A DNA stretch of 35,308 nucleotides from assembly GCA_046765875.1 (NCBI GenBank), contig JBKPSJ010000109.1:1-35308 (forward strand), given 5' to 3'. The notes beneath the pieces are model-generated. The model was not told the origin of the DNA. It did not search any database and saw only the letters and a list, made by a program, of their open reading frames with translations. The DNA comes from DASRHY01 sp046765875. GTDB lineage: Bacteria > Actinomycetota > Actinomycetes > Propionibacteriales > Kribbellaceae. Both the position numbers and the translations under genes were made by a program. Below, one piece after another: positions 15,226 to 22,572 of the stretch. How positions within the stretch are numbered: the first letter of the stretch is position 1; every line of letters starts with the position of its first letter.

Positions 15226-15939
15226 ATGCACCGAATCGCGCGAGTCGCCATCGGCGGGGTGGCGGCGATCGCCGGAATATCTGCCACGATCGTCGGTACG
15301 ACGGTGCCGGCCGAGGCGCTCAGCTCTACCCAGATCAAGCACGCCCAGACCGTGCTGAACGCGCTCGGCTGCAATGCCGGGCCTGCGGACGGCAAGGTCG
15401 GGATCATGACCGAGGCTGCGACGGTCCGGTTCCAGTCGGTGATGAAGATCAGGCAGACCGGCTCGCTCGACGCTCCCACGTACTGGCGGCTGAACGTCTC
15501 GTGGCGCAAGCACTGCGATGTCCGCGCGGTGCCTGCGAGCGGGAGCGGCCGCCGGATGGTCGTCAGCCAGTCGCAGAACTGGCTCTGGCTGATCGACTCG
15601 GCCGGCCATGTCGTCAAACAGGGCGGCATCATCGACAACCCGAGCGTGTACGGCCCGGGGACGTACTACACCGGATCGAAGTGCGGCCGACCGGCGCGGG
15701 TGCGCGACAACTCCGACGGCGCCAGCCTGATCCTGCACAACTTCGTCCGGTACGCAGCCTGTGGCGGCGGCTTCCATCAGATTCCGACGTACCGGTCGAA
15801 CGGCATGCAGATCCATCCGGACTACCTGCTGGGTACGAACTACCGCCAGTCGCACGGCTGCATCCGGGTCTCCCGCCCGATGTCCGACGCGATCTGGAAC
15901 TTCGCGGCCAGCCGCACGAAGGTCGTCATCGTCCGCTGA
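15226..15939 (+). CDS. Secreted L,D-transpeptidase with peptidoglycan-binding domain
   Basis: 237 residues. A signal peptide occupies ~1-32 (RIARVAIGGVAAIAGI... VPAEALS). Residues ~36-88 form a PG_binding_1 three-helix domain (LNALGCNAGPADGKVG). Residues ~108-237 are the YkuD catalytic domain with IHPDYLLGTNYRQ and the nucleophile motif SHGCIRVS (Cys212, His210). It should form 3-3 peptidoglycan crosslinks or attach proteins, outside the membrane. ATG 15226 has a strong GGGGGAGG ribosome site. Extra Cys residues near the catalytic domain (GSKCGRP, AACGGG) may form a disulfide. It is followed by the hairpin at 15953-15981. Confidence 0.92.
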   Translation: MHRIARVAIGGVAAIAGISATIVGTTVPAEALSSTQIKHAQTVLNALGCNAGPADGKVGIMTEAATVRFQSVMKIRQTGSLDAPTYWRLNVSWRKHCDVRAVPASGSGRRMVVSQSQNWLWLIDSAGHVVKQGGIIDNPSVYGPGTYYTGSKCGRPARVRDNSDGASLILHNFVRYAACGGGFHQIPTYRSNGMQIHPDYLLGTNYRQSHGCIRVSRPMSDAIWNFAASRTKVVIVR

Positions 15940-15952
15940 CCCACCCATCGTC

Positions 15953-15981
15953 GGCCGTCCGCTTTCCCCCCGCGGGCGGCC
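15953..15981 (+). terminator. Stem-loop after the L,D-transpeptidase gene
   Basis: GGCCGTCCGC and GCGGGCGGCC form a 10-bp stem (one G-T pair) with a 9-base loop, 13 bp after the stop. No T-run. Confidence 0.55.
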
Positions 15982-16075
15982 GGCTTGCTGTGCACACTGC
16001 TGTTCTCACGCGCGGCCACTAGGCTTCGGGCCGTAATGGTCGTCACCGATCATGGTACGGGAAGGCGCGGGGCGT

Positions 16076-17629
16076 ATGGCTGACACCGAGAACGTCGTCG
16101 AGACGGTCAAGAAGGGATACGCGTTCGAGGACGCGGCGCTCGAACTGGGTGCGCTGATGGTCGACGGCGAGCCCGATCCCGAGGTGCAGGTGCGGATCCC
16201 GTTGGCGATGCTGAACCGGCACGGCCTGGTGGCCGGCGCCACCGGTACCGGCAAGACCAAGACCTTGCAGGGTCTGGCCGAGCAGTTGTCCGCCAGCGGT
16301 GTGCCGGTGTTCGCAGCCGACATCAAGGGCGACCTGTCCGGTATCTCGGTACCCGGCCAGGCCAGCGACAAGTTGCTCGCCCGGACCAAGGGGATCGGCC
16401 AGGACTGGGTGGCCACCGGGTATCCCACCGAGTTCTACGCACTCGGCGGTCAGGGTGCCGGGATTCCGGTCCGCGCGACGATCAGTTCGTTCGGGCCCGT
16501 GCTGCTGTCGAAGGTGCTCGGACTCAACGAAGTACAAGAGTCCTCGCTCGGGCTGATCTTCCACTTCGCCGACAAGAACGGCCTGGCGCTGCTGGACCTG
16601 AAAGACCTGCGAGCGGTGATCCGGTACCTGACCAGCGACGAGGGCAAGGCCGATCTGGCCGAGCTCGGCGGGCTGTCCAACGCCACCGCCGGTGTGATCC
16701 TGCGTGCCCTGATCGGTTTCGCCGACCAGGGCGCCGACGCGTTCTTCGGCGAGCCCGAGTTCGACACCGCCGACCTGTTGGAGCAACGCGATGGCCAGGG
16801 TGTCATCAGCCTGCTCGAACTGCCGAACCTGCAGGACCGGCCGGCGCTGTTCTCGACGTTCCTGATGTGGCTGCTGGCCGATCTGTTCCACGACCTGCCC
16901 GAGATCGGCGACGCGGACAGGCCCAAGCTCGTGTTCTTCTTCGACGAGGCGCACCTGCTGTTCGCGGATGCATCGAAGGCGTTCCTGGCCGCGATCGCGC
17001 AGACCGTACGGCTGATCCGGTCCAAGGGCGTCGGCGTGTTCTTCGTGACCCAGACGCCGAAGGATGTCCCCGACGACGTGCTGGCCCAGCTCGGCTCGCG
17101 GGTCCAGCACCAGTTGCGCGCCCACACCCCGAATGACGCCAAGGCGCTGAACGCGACCGTTTCGACGTTCCCGACCTCGTCGTACAACCTCGCCGAGGTG
17201 CTGACCAGCCTGGGCATCGGCGAGGCGATCGTCACCGTGATGAACGAGGACGGCGCGCCGACCCCGGTGGCGTGGACCCGGCTGCGGGCGCCGGAGTCGC
17301 TGATGGCGCCGGCTCCGGCCGACCGGATCGCCGCCGCGGTACAGGCGTCGCCGGGCAACGCGAAGTACAGCTCGACCCTGGACCGCGAGTCGGCCTACGA
17401 GAAGCTGGCCGCCAAACTCGCCGCCGGAGCGCAGCAGGCCGAAGCGGAGGCGGAGGCCAAGGCAGAGGCCAAGGAGGCCAAGAGAGAGCAGGCGCCGGCG
17501 CCTCGGCGGCGTGAGGACAAGTCGATGGTCGAGGAGGTGCTCGGCTCGTCCGCGTTCAAGCAGTTCGCCCGGTCTGCCGGGCGCGAGATAGTGCGCGGCC
17601 TGTTCGGCTCAGCCCGACGTCGTCGCTGA
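16076..17629 (+). CDS. HerA-like ATPase (DUF853 family)
   Basis: 517 residues. The HerA/FtsK-type ATPase core has Walker A GATGTGKT at 54-61, Walker B LVFFFDEAHLLF near 284-295, and a sensor-like VFFVTQTPKDVP. This matches the DUF853 group of HerA-like proteins, common in actinobacteria and of unknown substrate; hexameric DNA translocation is assumed from the fold. The C-terminal ~75 residues are an Ala/Glu/Lys-rich charged helix followed by a basic tail (RGLFGSARRRR). Start at ATG 16076, near GGGAAGG; an ATG at 16052 is in frame. It converges with a phosphoesterase gene (9 bp gap), so the two do not share a transcript. Confidence 0.88.
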   Translation: MADTENVVETVKKGYAFEDAALELGALMVDGEPDPEVQVRIPLAMLNRHGLVAGATGTGKTKTLQGLAEQLSASGVPVFAADIKGDLSGISVPGQASDKLLARTKGIGQDWVATGYPTEFYALGGQGAGIPVRATISSFGPVLLSKVLGLNEVQESSLGLIFHFADKNGLALLDLKDLRAVIRYLTSDEGKADLAELGGLSNATAGVILRALIGFADQGADAFFGEPEFDTADLLEQRDGQGVISLLELPNLQDRPALFSTFLMWLLADLFHDLPEIGDADRPKLVFFFDEAHLLFADASKAFLAAIAQTVRLIRSKGVGVFFVTQTPKDVPDDVLAQLGSRVQHQLRAHTPNDAKALNATVSTFPTSSYNLAEVLTSLGIGEAIVTVMNEDGAPTPVAWTRLRAPESLMAPAPADRIAAAVQASPGNAKYSSTLDRESAYEKLAAKLAAGAQQAEAEAEAKAEAKEAKREQAPAPRRREDKSMVEEVLGSSAFKQFARSAGREIVRGLFGSARRRR

Positions 17630-17638
17630 GAGGTGACA

Positions 17639-18427
17639 TCAGGTCGGTACGAGCAGGCGCGCTGTCAGGCCGATGTGGTCGGAGACGTGGCCCGGTCCGC
17701 CGGGTAGCTGCACGCGGTCGGCGAACAGCAGTCCGGTGTGCTCGACTCCGGTCTGCGTCGGCACCAGGACGAAATCGATGCAGTGCGCGGGACGCCCCGG
17801 GCCCAGATATTCGGCGTGAAACGTCGGCGGACACTCGCCGCCGAATGCGTCGACCAGGTCCGACCGCGCGAGCAGGTGGCCATACGCTGCGCTGTGCCGG
17901 GGTGCGTTGAAGTCGCCGCAGACCACGGCCGGAGACGAGCCGGCACGGACCAGTTCGGCAAGCGAGCCGACCTGGGCGCATTGCAGCGGCTCGAACCGGT
18001 TGCCTGCCGACCAGTCGCCGTCGGTATTCGCGGTGAGATGTGTATTGAGAATGCGCAGTCCATCGATCTGGACGGTGAGGGTGCCGCTGTACAGCGAGGC
18101 CACGCGGGCCGGCAGGGGGATCGGCGATCGGTCGGAGAACCGCTCGAGCGAGTTGTAGGTGACGCCGCGAACCGGGCACCGCGACAGCACGACCTGACCG
18201 CTGGCGGGCCCGGCGACTGAGCGTCTGTACAGCACTGCCGGGTACGATCTCGCGCCGCGTCGGAGCAGGGACAGGTGGCGGTAGGTCCCCACCTCCTGCA
18301 AGCAGACAACGTCCGCGTCGCTCGCGTCGAGTCCGGCGCCGATCGCGGCGAGCCGCTCGGACAGCCTGGTGCCCGGCAGATGGAGGCCGCGGGTGTTCAG
18401 CGTCGCAACCGTGATTCGCGTGCTCAT
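17639..18427 (-). CDS. Endonuclease/exonuclease/phosphatase family protein
   Basis: 262 residues starting at ATG 18427. The metal-dependent phosphoesterase fold is shown by VATLNTRG at the start, VVCLQEVG (metal Glu), TLTVQIDGLRILNTHL, VVCGDFNAPR (Asp/Asn) and GHVSDHIGLTARL (SDH with catalytic His) at the end. There is no signal peptide or extra domain, so it is probably a cytoplasmic enzyme acting on DNA or a phosphoester such as an inositol phosphate; the substrate cannot be told. The in-frame extension upstream of 18427 has no family character. It lies 102 bp downstream of the MerR gene on the same strand and could be co-transcribed with it. Confidence 0.84.
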   Translation of the reverse strand: MSTRITVATLNTRGLHLPGTRLSERLAAIGAGLDASDADVVCLQEVGTYRHLSLLRRGARSYPAVLYRRSVAGPASGQVVLSRCPVRGVTYNSLERFSDRSPIPLPARVASLYSGTLTVQIDGLRILNTHLTANTDGDWSAGNRFEPLQCAQVGSLAELVRAGSSPAVVCGDFNAPRHSAAYGHLLARSDLVDAFGGECPPTFHAEYLGPGRPAHCIDFVLVPTQTGVEHTGLLFADRVQLPGGPGHVSDHIGLTARLLVPT

Positions 18428-18529
18428 GATCCTAGTGTCGGGCGGCAGTCGAGACAGGTATCGAACCGGCGACGACGGGTGGCAACGCACTGCGTCGGCG
18501 CTGCTCGGGGCCGCCGACAGCCGCGTCTT

Positions 18530-18928
18530 TCAGCACTGAGCCGCGCTGAGGACGTCGAGCAGTAGGCAGATGCGGTCGGCCCGCGGCCGGTCGCAGGTCT
18601 CGATCAGCTCGCCGAGCGAGTCGCGCATCCGTTCCAGGTCGGCGATCCGGCGCTCCAGGTCGGCCTTTCGCGCCTCGGCCAGCACTCGGGCGGCATCGCA
18701 GCTTTCCGGCCCGCCCTCGCCGAGCTGCAGGAGTTCCTCCACCTCGTGCAACGTGAACCCGAGTTGCTGGGCGCGCTTGATGAAGCGCAGCAGGTCCAGC
18801 GCGCTGGACGGGTAGTCCCGATAGCCGCCGGGTGTCCGCGGCGGGTCCGCGAGCAGCCCGCGCCGCTCGTAATACCGCAGGGTCTCCGCGTTCACCCCGG
18901 CCCGGCCGGCGAGTTCACCGCTTCTCAT
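18530..18928 (-). CDS. MerR-family metal-type regulator with a mercury-like Cys triad
   Basis: 132 residues. The winged-HTH opens MRSGELAGRAGVNAETLRYYERRGLL, followed by a long dimerisation helix. Three cysteines, Cys77 (ESCD), Cys112 (IETCD) and Cys121 (RICL), are separated by 35 and 9 residues, the same spacing as Cys82/117/126 that bind Hg(II) in Tn501 MerR, and the segment ADLERMRDSLGELIETC is very like the MerR helix. A fourth Cys ends the protein. No merA, merB, merT or P-type ATPase gene is in view, so the regulated gene is either elsewhere or the neighbouring phosphoesterase. An imperfect dyad 17 bp upstream of its ATG is a candidate operator. Confidence 0.87.
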   Translation of the reverse strand: MRSGELAGRAGVNAETLRYYERRGLLADPPRTPGGYRDYPSSALDLLRFIKRAQQLGFTLHEVEELLQLGEGGPESCDAARVLAEARKADLERRIADLERMRDSLGELIETCDRPRADRICLLLDVLSAAQC

Positions 18929-18944
18929 GACTCCATCGTCAACC

Positions 18945-18960
18945 CCGGACCTAGGTACGG
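18945..18960. promoter_or_regulatory. MerR-type operator dyad candidate
   Basis: CCGGACCTAGGTACGG is palindromic in 7 of 8 positions per arm. Read on the minus strand, TTGACG lies immediately upstream of it and GACGAT follows about 20 bp downstream of that box, i.e. the overlong 19-20 bp spacer that MerR proteins untwist. It fits autoregulation of the MerR gene. Confidence 0.5.
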
Positions 18961-19052
18961 CGTCAAGCGAAAGTCAACCGGCTGCCGGCCGGACAGAACC
19001 AGCCGAGCGGGCCGGAGCGTCTGGTTGGTGTGACCGACGGACGGGAGCACGG

Positions 19053-19571
19053 ATGAGAGGGCAGGCGGACGAGGACTTCACCGAGTTCGTACGGGCGTAC
19101 TCCACCCGGCTGCTGCGGTTCGCGGAGATGCTGTGCGGGGACCGGCACCAGGCCGAAGACATCGTCCAGCACGTGCTGATGCGGTGTTATCCGAAGTGGC
19201 AGCGGATCGAGGGCGAGCCGCTGGGCTACGTACGGCGCGCCGTGATCAACCGCTTCATGTCGCAGAACCGGCGGCGGTGGTCGAACGAACGCCCGGCAGA
19301 CCCGTCCGCACCTGAGTGGAGAACCCGCACGATCGGCGACTTCGCGCCGCACGTCACCGACCGGGCGGCCGTACTGGCCGCGCTCGCCGAGCTGACGCCG
19401 CGGGAGCGAACGGTCGTGGTGCTGCGGTACTCGCAGGACCTGTCCGAGGCCGATACCGCCGCACTGCTCGGTGTGGCACGCGGAACAGTGAAGAGCACCT
19501 GCGCGCGGGCCCTCGGCAAGCTCCGGCTGTCACCAGACCTGATCGACACCACGCAGGGAGGACCACGATGA
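19053..19571 (+). CDS. ECF RNA polymerase sigma factor, SigE-like actinobacterial type
   Basis: 172 residues. Region 2 spans ~8-78 (FTEFVRAYSTRLLRFAEMLCGD, AEDIVQHVLMRCYPKW), and region 4 spans ~105-160 (LTPRERTVVVLRYSQDLSEADTAALLGVARGTVKS), whose HTH contacts the -35 element. Length and the YVRRAVINRFMSQNRRRW linker match the SigE-family (TIGR02983) sigma factors of actinobacteria. ATG 19053 follows GGGAG at a suitable distance; the open frame further upstream runs into the MerR operator region and is not used. Its last codons overlap the next gene as ATGA, so the downstream single-span protein is probably its control partner. Confidence 0.9.
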   Translation: MRGQADEDFTEFVRAYSTRLLRFAEMLCGDRHQAEDIVQHVLMRCYPKWQRIEGEPLGYVRRAVINRFMSQNRRRWSNERPADPSAPEWRTRTIGDFAPHVTDRAAVLAALAELTPRERTVVVLRYSQDLSEADTAALLGVARGTVKSTCARALGKLRLSPDLIDTTQGGPR

Positions 19572-20035
19572 CCGACGAGGACCGGCTGCGCCGCGCCCTG
19601 GACTACGAGATCGAGCCCTGGACGCCGGACCCGGCCGCGCTGATCAGTGGTGGCCGCCGGATGGCCTGGGCCCGTCGCGGCGCCGTTGCCGCGGCCGCGC
19701 TCGCAGTGGCGGGGACGATGACCGGTGTCGCCATCGCAGTGAACGGCGTCAGCGCGAGCCAGCCGCCGGTGATCGACCAGCCGTCCCCCTCGATCACCAA
19801 GCCGACGGTGCCTCCTGCGCCGCTGCCGCCGTCGTCGTGCGCCTACTATCTCGAGCCACGGGTGCCCAGGGTCGTACCGACCGTGCCGCCGTCGCGTCCG
19901 GTCCGCAAGCCGCGGGTGTTCCCTCCGCGCGATCACATGACCAAGCCGCAGGCGATCCCGTCCGCCCGCCGGTGCCGGATTCTCTACGTCGGGCCGACCG
20001 CGCCGGTGCCGACCAGCGTGCCTGCCGGCAAGTAG
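19568..20035 (+). CDS. Single-span, proline-rich partner of the ECF sigma factor
   Basis: 155 residues: an acidic cytoplasmic stretch (TDEDRLRRALDYEIEPWTPDP), one membrane helix at ~37-60, then a Pro/Ser/Arg-rich extracytoplasmic tail with repeated VPPxxP and VPTVPPS units and two Cys. Start ATG overlaps the sigma stop (ATGA). The place and topology fit an anti-sigma factor, but there is no zinc HxxxCxxC motif and the cytoplasmic part is only ~35 residues, short for sigma binding. It may be a sensor or simply a membrane protein in the same operon. Confidence 0.7.
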   Translation: MTDEDRLRRALDYEIEPWTPDPAALISGGRRMAWARRGAVAAAALAVAGTMTGVAIAVNGVSASQPPVIDQPSPSITKPTVPPAPLPPSSCAYYLEPRVPRVVPTVPPSRPVRKPRVFPPRDHMTKPQAIPSARRCRILYVGPTAPVPTSVPAGK

Positions 20036-20098
20036 CCACCTGTTCCTCGGGCCCCATCCGCGGCCTCGGTCGTCCCGAACATCGGGTGATCCATTCGA

Positions 20099-20110
20099 TC
20101 GACCGGTCGA
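20099..20110. repeat. 12-bp perfect palindrome upstream of a secreted-protein gene
   Basis: TCGACCGGTCGA lies 33 bp before ATG 20144, between the sigma operon and the secreted protein. It could be an operator. No promoter hexamers stand out around it. Confidence 0.35.
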
Positions 20111-20143
20111 CCGATCAACCGTTTGTGGGGAGAGGAAACAGTC

Positions 20144-20698
20144 ATGCAACACACCCGCGCACCCGGCCGCTGGCGGCGGTCGGTGAAACGGCTCGCCGCA
20201 CTCGCGGCCGTGCTGGTCCCGTTGGGGGCGGTCTCGGTCGTCGTGGCGCAGCCCGCCCAGGCGGCAGTCTGTAATACCAACGCTCACGTCTACCTGACGT
20301 CGGTGTATCCGTACAGCTACCGGTTCGAGGACCAGCCGGTCGACGGCGGCACCGACGACTACCAGATGTTCGCCGGGGACTTCACATCGTTCCGGGTCGG
20401 CGGTAATGGCCTGCGGCCGTACACGTCGGCGTTCTGGACCGTCGAGAGCAACGTCAGCGGGCAGTTCATCTTCAACAGCCGAGTCGCCGGAGGCAACTGC
20501 GTCGCGAACGAGACCTACGTCAACCTTCCGAGGCACACGGTCGGAGGCGAGGTCTGGACGGTCCGGGCCAACTACCTGACCGGCAACTCGGGGCGGTTCG
20601 TCCAGAACCAGGCGCACTTCCGCATCTTCTTCGTCGACCCCCCGCCGCCCGACCCGTGGTACGGGCAGCCGTGCTACTACGCCGAGGCGTGCTTCTGA
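20144..20698 (+). CDS. Small secreted protein of unknown function
   Basis: 184 residues. A long signal peptide (RWRRSVKRLAAL... PAQAA) ends near residue 44. The mature part is beta-rich and aromatic: VYPYSYRFEDQPVDGG, FTSFRVGGNG, SAFWTVESNVSG, VWTVRANYLTGNSGRF. Four Cys (one just after the cleavage site, one mid-domain, two near the C-terminus in PCYYAEACF) could form two disulfides. I recognise no family. ATG 20144 is preceded by GGGGAGAGGA. It follows the sigma/partner operon after a 108-bp gap with its own palindrome, and has a strong terminator behind it, so it is probably a separate unit that the sigma factor might control (inference). Confidence 0.72.
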   Translation: MQHTRAPGRWRRSVKRLAALAAVLVPLGAVSVVVAQPAQAAVCNTNAHVYLTSVYPYSYRFEDQPVDGGTDDYQMFAGDFTSFRVGGNGLRPYTSAFWTVESNVSGQFIFNSRVAGGNCVANETYVNLPRHTVGGEVWTVRANYLTGNSGRFVQNQAHFRIFFVDPPPPDPWYGQPCYYAEACF

Positions 20699-20715
20699 GC
20701 GCCGAACCGACCACT

Positions 20716-20748
20716 CGTGTGAGCCGGGCACGCTGCCCGGCCCACACG
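20716..20748 (+). terminator. Strong stem-loop after the secreted-protein gene
   Basis: GCCGGGCA-CGC-TGCCCGGC is a perfect 8-bp stem, extended outward by CGTGTG/CACACG after a single A-C mismatch, giving 14 pairs around a 3-base loop, 17 bp after the stop. Confidence 0.7.
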
Positions 20749-20857
20749 GGCCACGCAATCGGTTGAGCCGGCCGCGATGAGTTTTCGTGGCCTTCAGTGT
20801 CAAACCTTTTGAGAGCGAGACCCGATGGGTACCGAGCAGGAAGGGACAGCAAAGACC

Positions 20858-21043
20858 ATGAGCACCAACACAGTCACAACGATCGTCACGATGCTGGCCC
20901 AGGGTCGGCCCGTCTGGTACGTCGCTGCGGTCACCAAGCTCCACGTCCACGAGGTCCATGCGGTCGGAGTCCAGCACGGCTATCCGTACCGGGACCGGCT
21001 GCGCCGCGCGGCCAACGGCATGTCGGGGCCATCCGCGGCCTGA
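20858..21043 (+). CDS. Tiny HTH-like hypothetical protein
   Basis: 61 residues from ATG 20858; an in-frame ATG at 20825 would add 11 residues and cannot be excluded, since AGGAAGGG lies between the two, somewhat far from the later start. The part YVAAVTKLHVHEVHAVGVQHGYP reads like a short helix-turn-helix of the kind that ends small actinobacterial DNA-binding proteins (an Lsr2-like C-terminal flavour), and the end is basic (YRDRLRRAANG). It is free-standing, between a terminator and a hydrolase gene. No family is recognised; regulatory function is a guess. Confidence 0.5.
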   Translation: MSTNTVTTIVTMLAQGRPVWYVAAVTKLHVHEVHAVGVQHGYPYRDRLRRAANGMSGPSAA

Positions 21044-21158
21044 CCGCCGACCCGTCGCTTTGGTCTCGCACTCCACGTATCACAGGCTGTAGAGGAACTC
21101 GCGACGGCTCCGACGTCCCGGCTGAGAAGGTTGTTCAGCCCGGGAGAGGATCGGAATC

Positions 21159-22238
21159 GTGAGTGACATCCAGCAACAGGTTCAGGACGCCGCCGACGAC
21201 CTTGTCGGCACCGGGGCCGAGCTCGGACTGCAGGTGGCGGTCTTCCGCGATGGCGAACAGGTCGTCGACGTCATCGCCGGCACCGACGCCGGAGGCCGGC
21301 CACTGCAGAAGAACACGCCCGTGCACGCTATGTCGGCCGGCAAGGGCGTCGTCGCCACCGTGGTGCACGTACTCGCCGAGCGGGGCGTGCTCGACTACGA
21401 CACCCGGATCGCAGATATGTGGCCGGAGTTCGGTGCCCATGGCAAGGAATCGGCGACGGTACGGCACGCGCTCACCCACAGCGTCGGCGTACCGGCGCTG
21501 CCTGAGGGCACCACGCTCGATCTGCTGTGCGACTGGGGCGCCATCTGTGCCGCGATCGCGGACACCAAGCCCGCCTGGGAGCCCGGCTCGCAGGCCGGTT
21601 ATCACGCGCAGACGTGGGGGTTCATCGTCGGCGAGATCGTCCGGCGTGCCAGCGGGAAGCCGATCTCGCAGGCGCTCCGCGATGAGGTGGCCGGACCGCT
21701 CGGCGTCGCGGACGAGCTGTTCTTCGCGGTGCCTGCGGATCACGTCGGCCGGGTCGCTCGTCTGGAGGAGGCGCCCGGGTACAGCGAGACGCTGACGCAG
21801 ATGTTCGGCTCGCCGGTGCCGCCGACCGTCGACTTCCTCAACGACTCCAGGGCCCTGTCGGCGAACATCCCGGCCGGTGGCATCATGTCCGCCCGCGCCG
21901 TCGCTCGCATGTACGCCGCTGTGCTGGGCTCCGTCGATGGCATACGACTGGTATCGCAGCAGCGGCTCCGCGAGATCTCGGCGGTCGCATACGACGGGCC
22001 GGACGTGGTGGTCGGCGTACCGACCCTGCTCGCGCTCGGCTATGGCGTCGGGCGGCCGGGTGCTCCGGACCCGCAAGGCTCGCGGACCGTCTTCGGTATG
22101 CCCGGAATGGGCGGCAGCGCGGGGTACGCCGACACCGCGACCGGCACCGCCTTCGGGCTCACCACGACCCGTCTGCACATGGGTGTCGCGCCGGCACTGC
22201 AACGAATCGGCAACCTGGTCGCGGAGGCAGTTGTGTGA
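21159..22238 (+). CDS. Serine hydrolase, beta-lactamase/EstB-like
   Basis: 359 residues without a signal peptide, so probably cytoplasmic. The class C-type nucleophile motif S-x-x-K is SAGK (Ser59, Lys62), the tyrosine motif is GYHAQ near residue 147, and LTHSVGVPALP and the late PGMGGSAGYAD complete the usual pattern. Members are esterases, D-aminopeptidases or carboxypeptidases rather than true beta-lactamases. GTG 21159 has GGGAGAGGA upstream with a suitable gap. A strong hairpin follows the stop. Substrate not predictable. Confidence 0.87.
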   Translation: MSDIQQQVQDAADDLVGTGAELGLQVAVFRDGEQVVDVIAGTDAGGRPLQKNTPVHAMSAGKGVVATVVHVLAERGVLDYDTRIADMWPEFGAHGKESATVRHALTHSVGVPALPEGTTLDLLCDWGAICAAIADTKPAWEPGSQAGYHAQTWGFIVGEIVRRASGKPISQALRDEVAGPLGVADELFFAVPADHVGRVARLEEAPGYSETLTQMFGSPVPPTVDFLNDSRALSANIPAGGIMSARAVARMYAAVLGSVDGIRLVSQQRLREISAVAYDGPDVVVGVPTLLALGYGVGRPGAPDPQGSRTVFGMPGMGGSAGYADTATGTAFGLTTTRLHMGVAPALQRIGNLVAEAVV

Positions 22239-22246
22239 CCTTGGGA

Positions 22247-22280
22247 AGGACCCCCGTACCCCCGTTGATACGGGGGTCCT
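22247..22280 (+). terminator. Strong terminator after the serine hydrolase
   Basis: AGGACCCCCGTA and TACGGGGGTCCT form a perfect 12-bp stem with a 10-base loop, 8 bp beyond the stop. Confidence 0.82.
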
Positions 22281-22572
22281 CCGGCAAGGACGCGCGAGGG
22301 TGGTGACCCGACCGAGCGCAGGGGCCATCGCCGCGCGCATGACAACAAAGCGTGCCGGTATCACTACCCTCTGTCGAGGGCCTCCATTCCTCTGGAAATC
22401 CACTACCAACGAGTAGCGCGCGATGTGTGTTGTCGAGGGTGTTCATGCTCTTCGAGCCCGGAGCGCGTCGGATCCGGACGCAGGCCGATCTTCGTCAAAT
22501 CACCGTCGGACTTCGACCTCGCGGCACGCGCTTGTCCGACCGCGCCCGGTATGTGGCCCGGAGAATTGAAGG
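22281..22572. other. Intergenic stretch without a supported gene
   Basis: About 290 bases between a terminator and the FAD oxidase, slightly richer in A/T around 22340-22430 than the surroundings. Short frames here lack ribosome sites and coding-like third positions. TGTCGAGGG occurs twice (near 22371 and 22432) and a small CTAC/GTAG dyad lies near 22404. A promoter for the downstream oxidase is probably here, but I cannot place it. Confidence 0.4.

Noticed and set aside
16076..18427. HerA ATPase plus nuclease as an anti-phage defence system
   Set aside because: The HerA-like gene belongs to the common DUF853 type and the phosphoesterase is on the opposite strand, converging, so they are not an operon. 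No DUF4297, Sir2 or NurA partner is present.
20049..21044. Similar CCATCCGCGGCCT strings near 20054 and 21030 as a direct repeat flanking the secreted/HTH genes
   Set aside because: Only about 13 bases match, in GC-rich sequence, one copy is at a coding end, and nothing else suggests an insertion.
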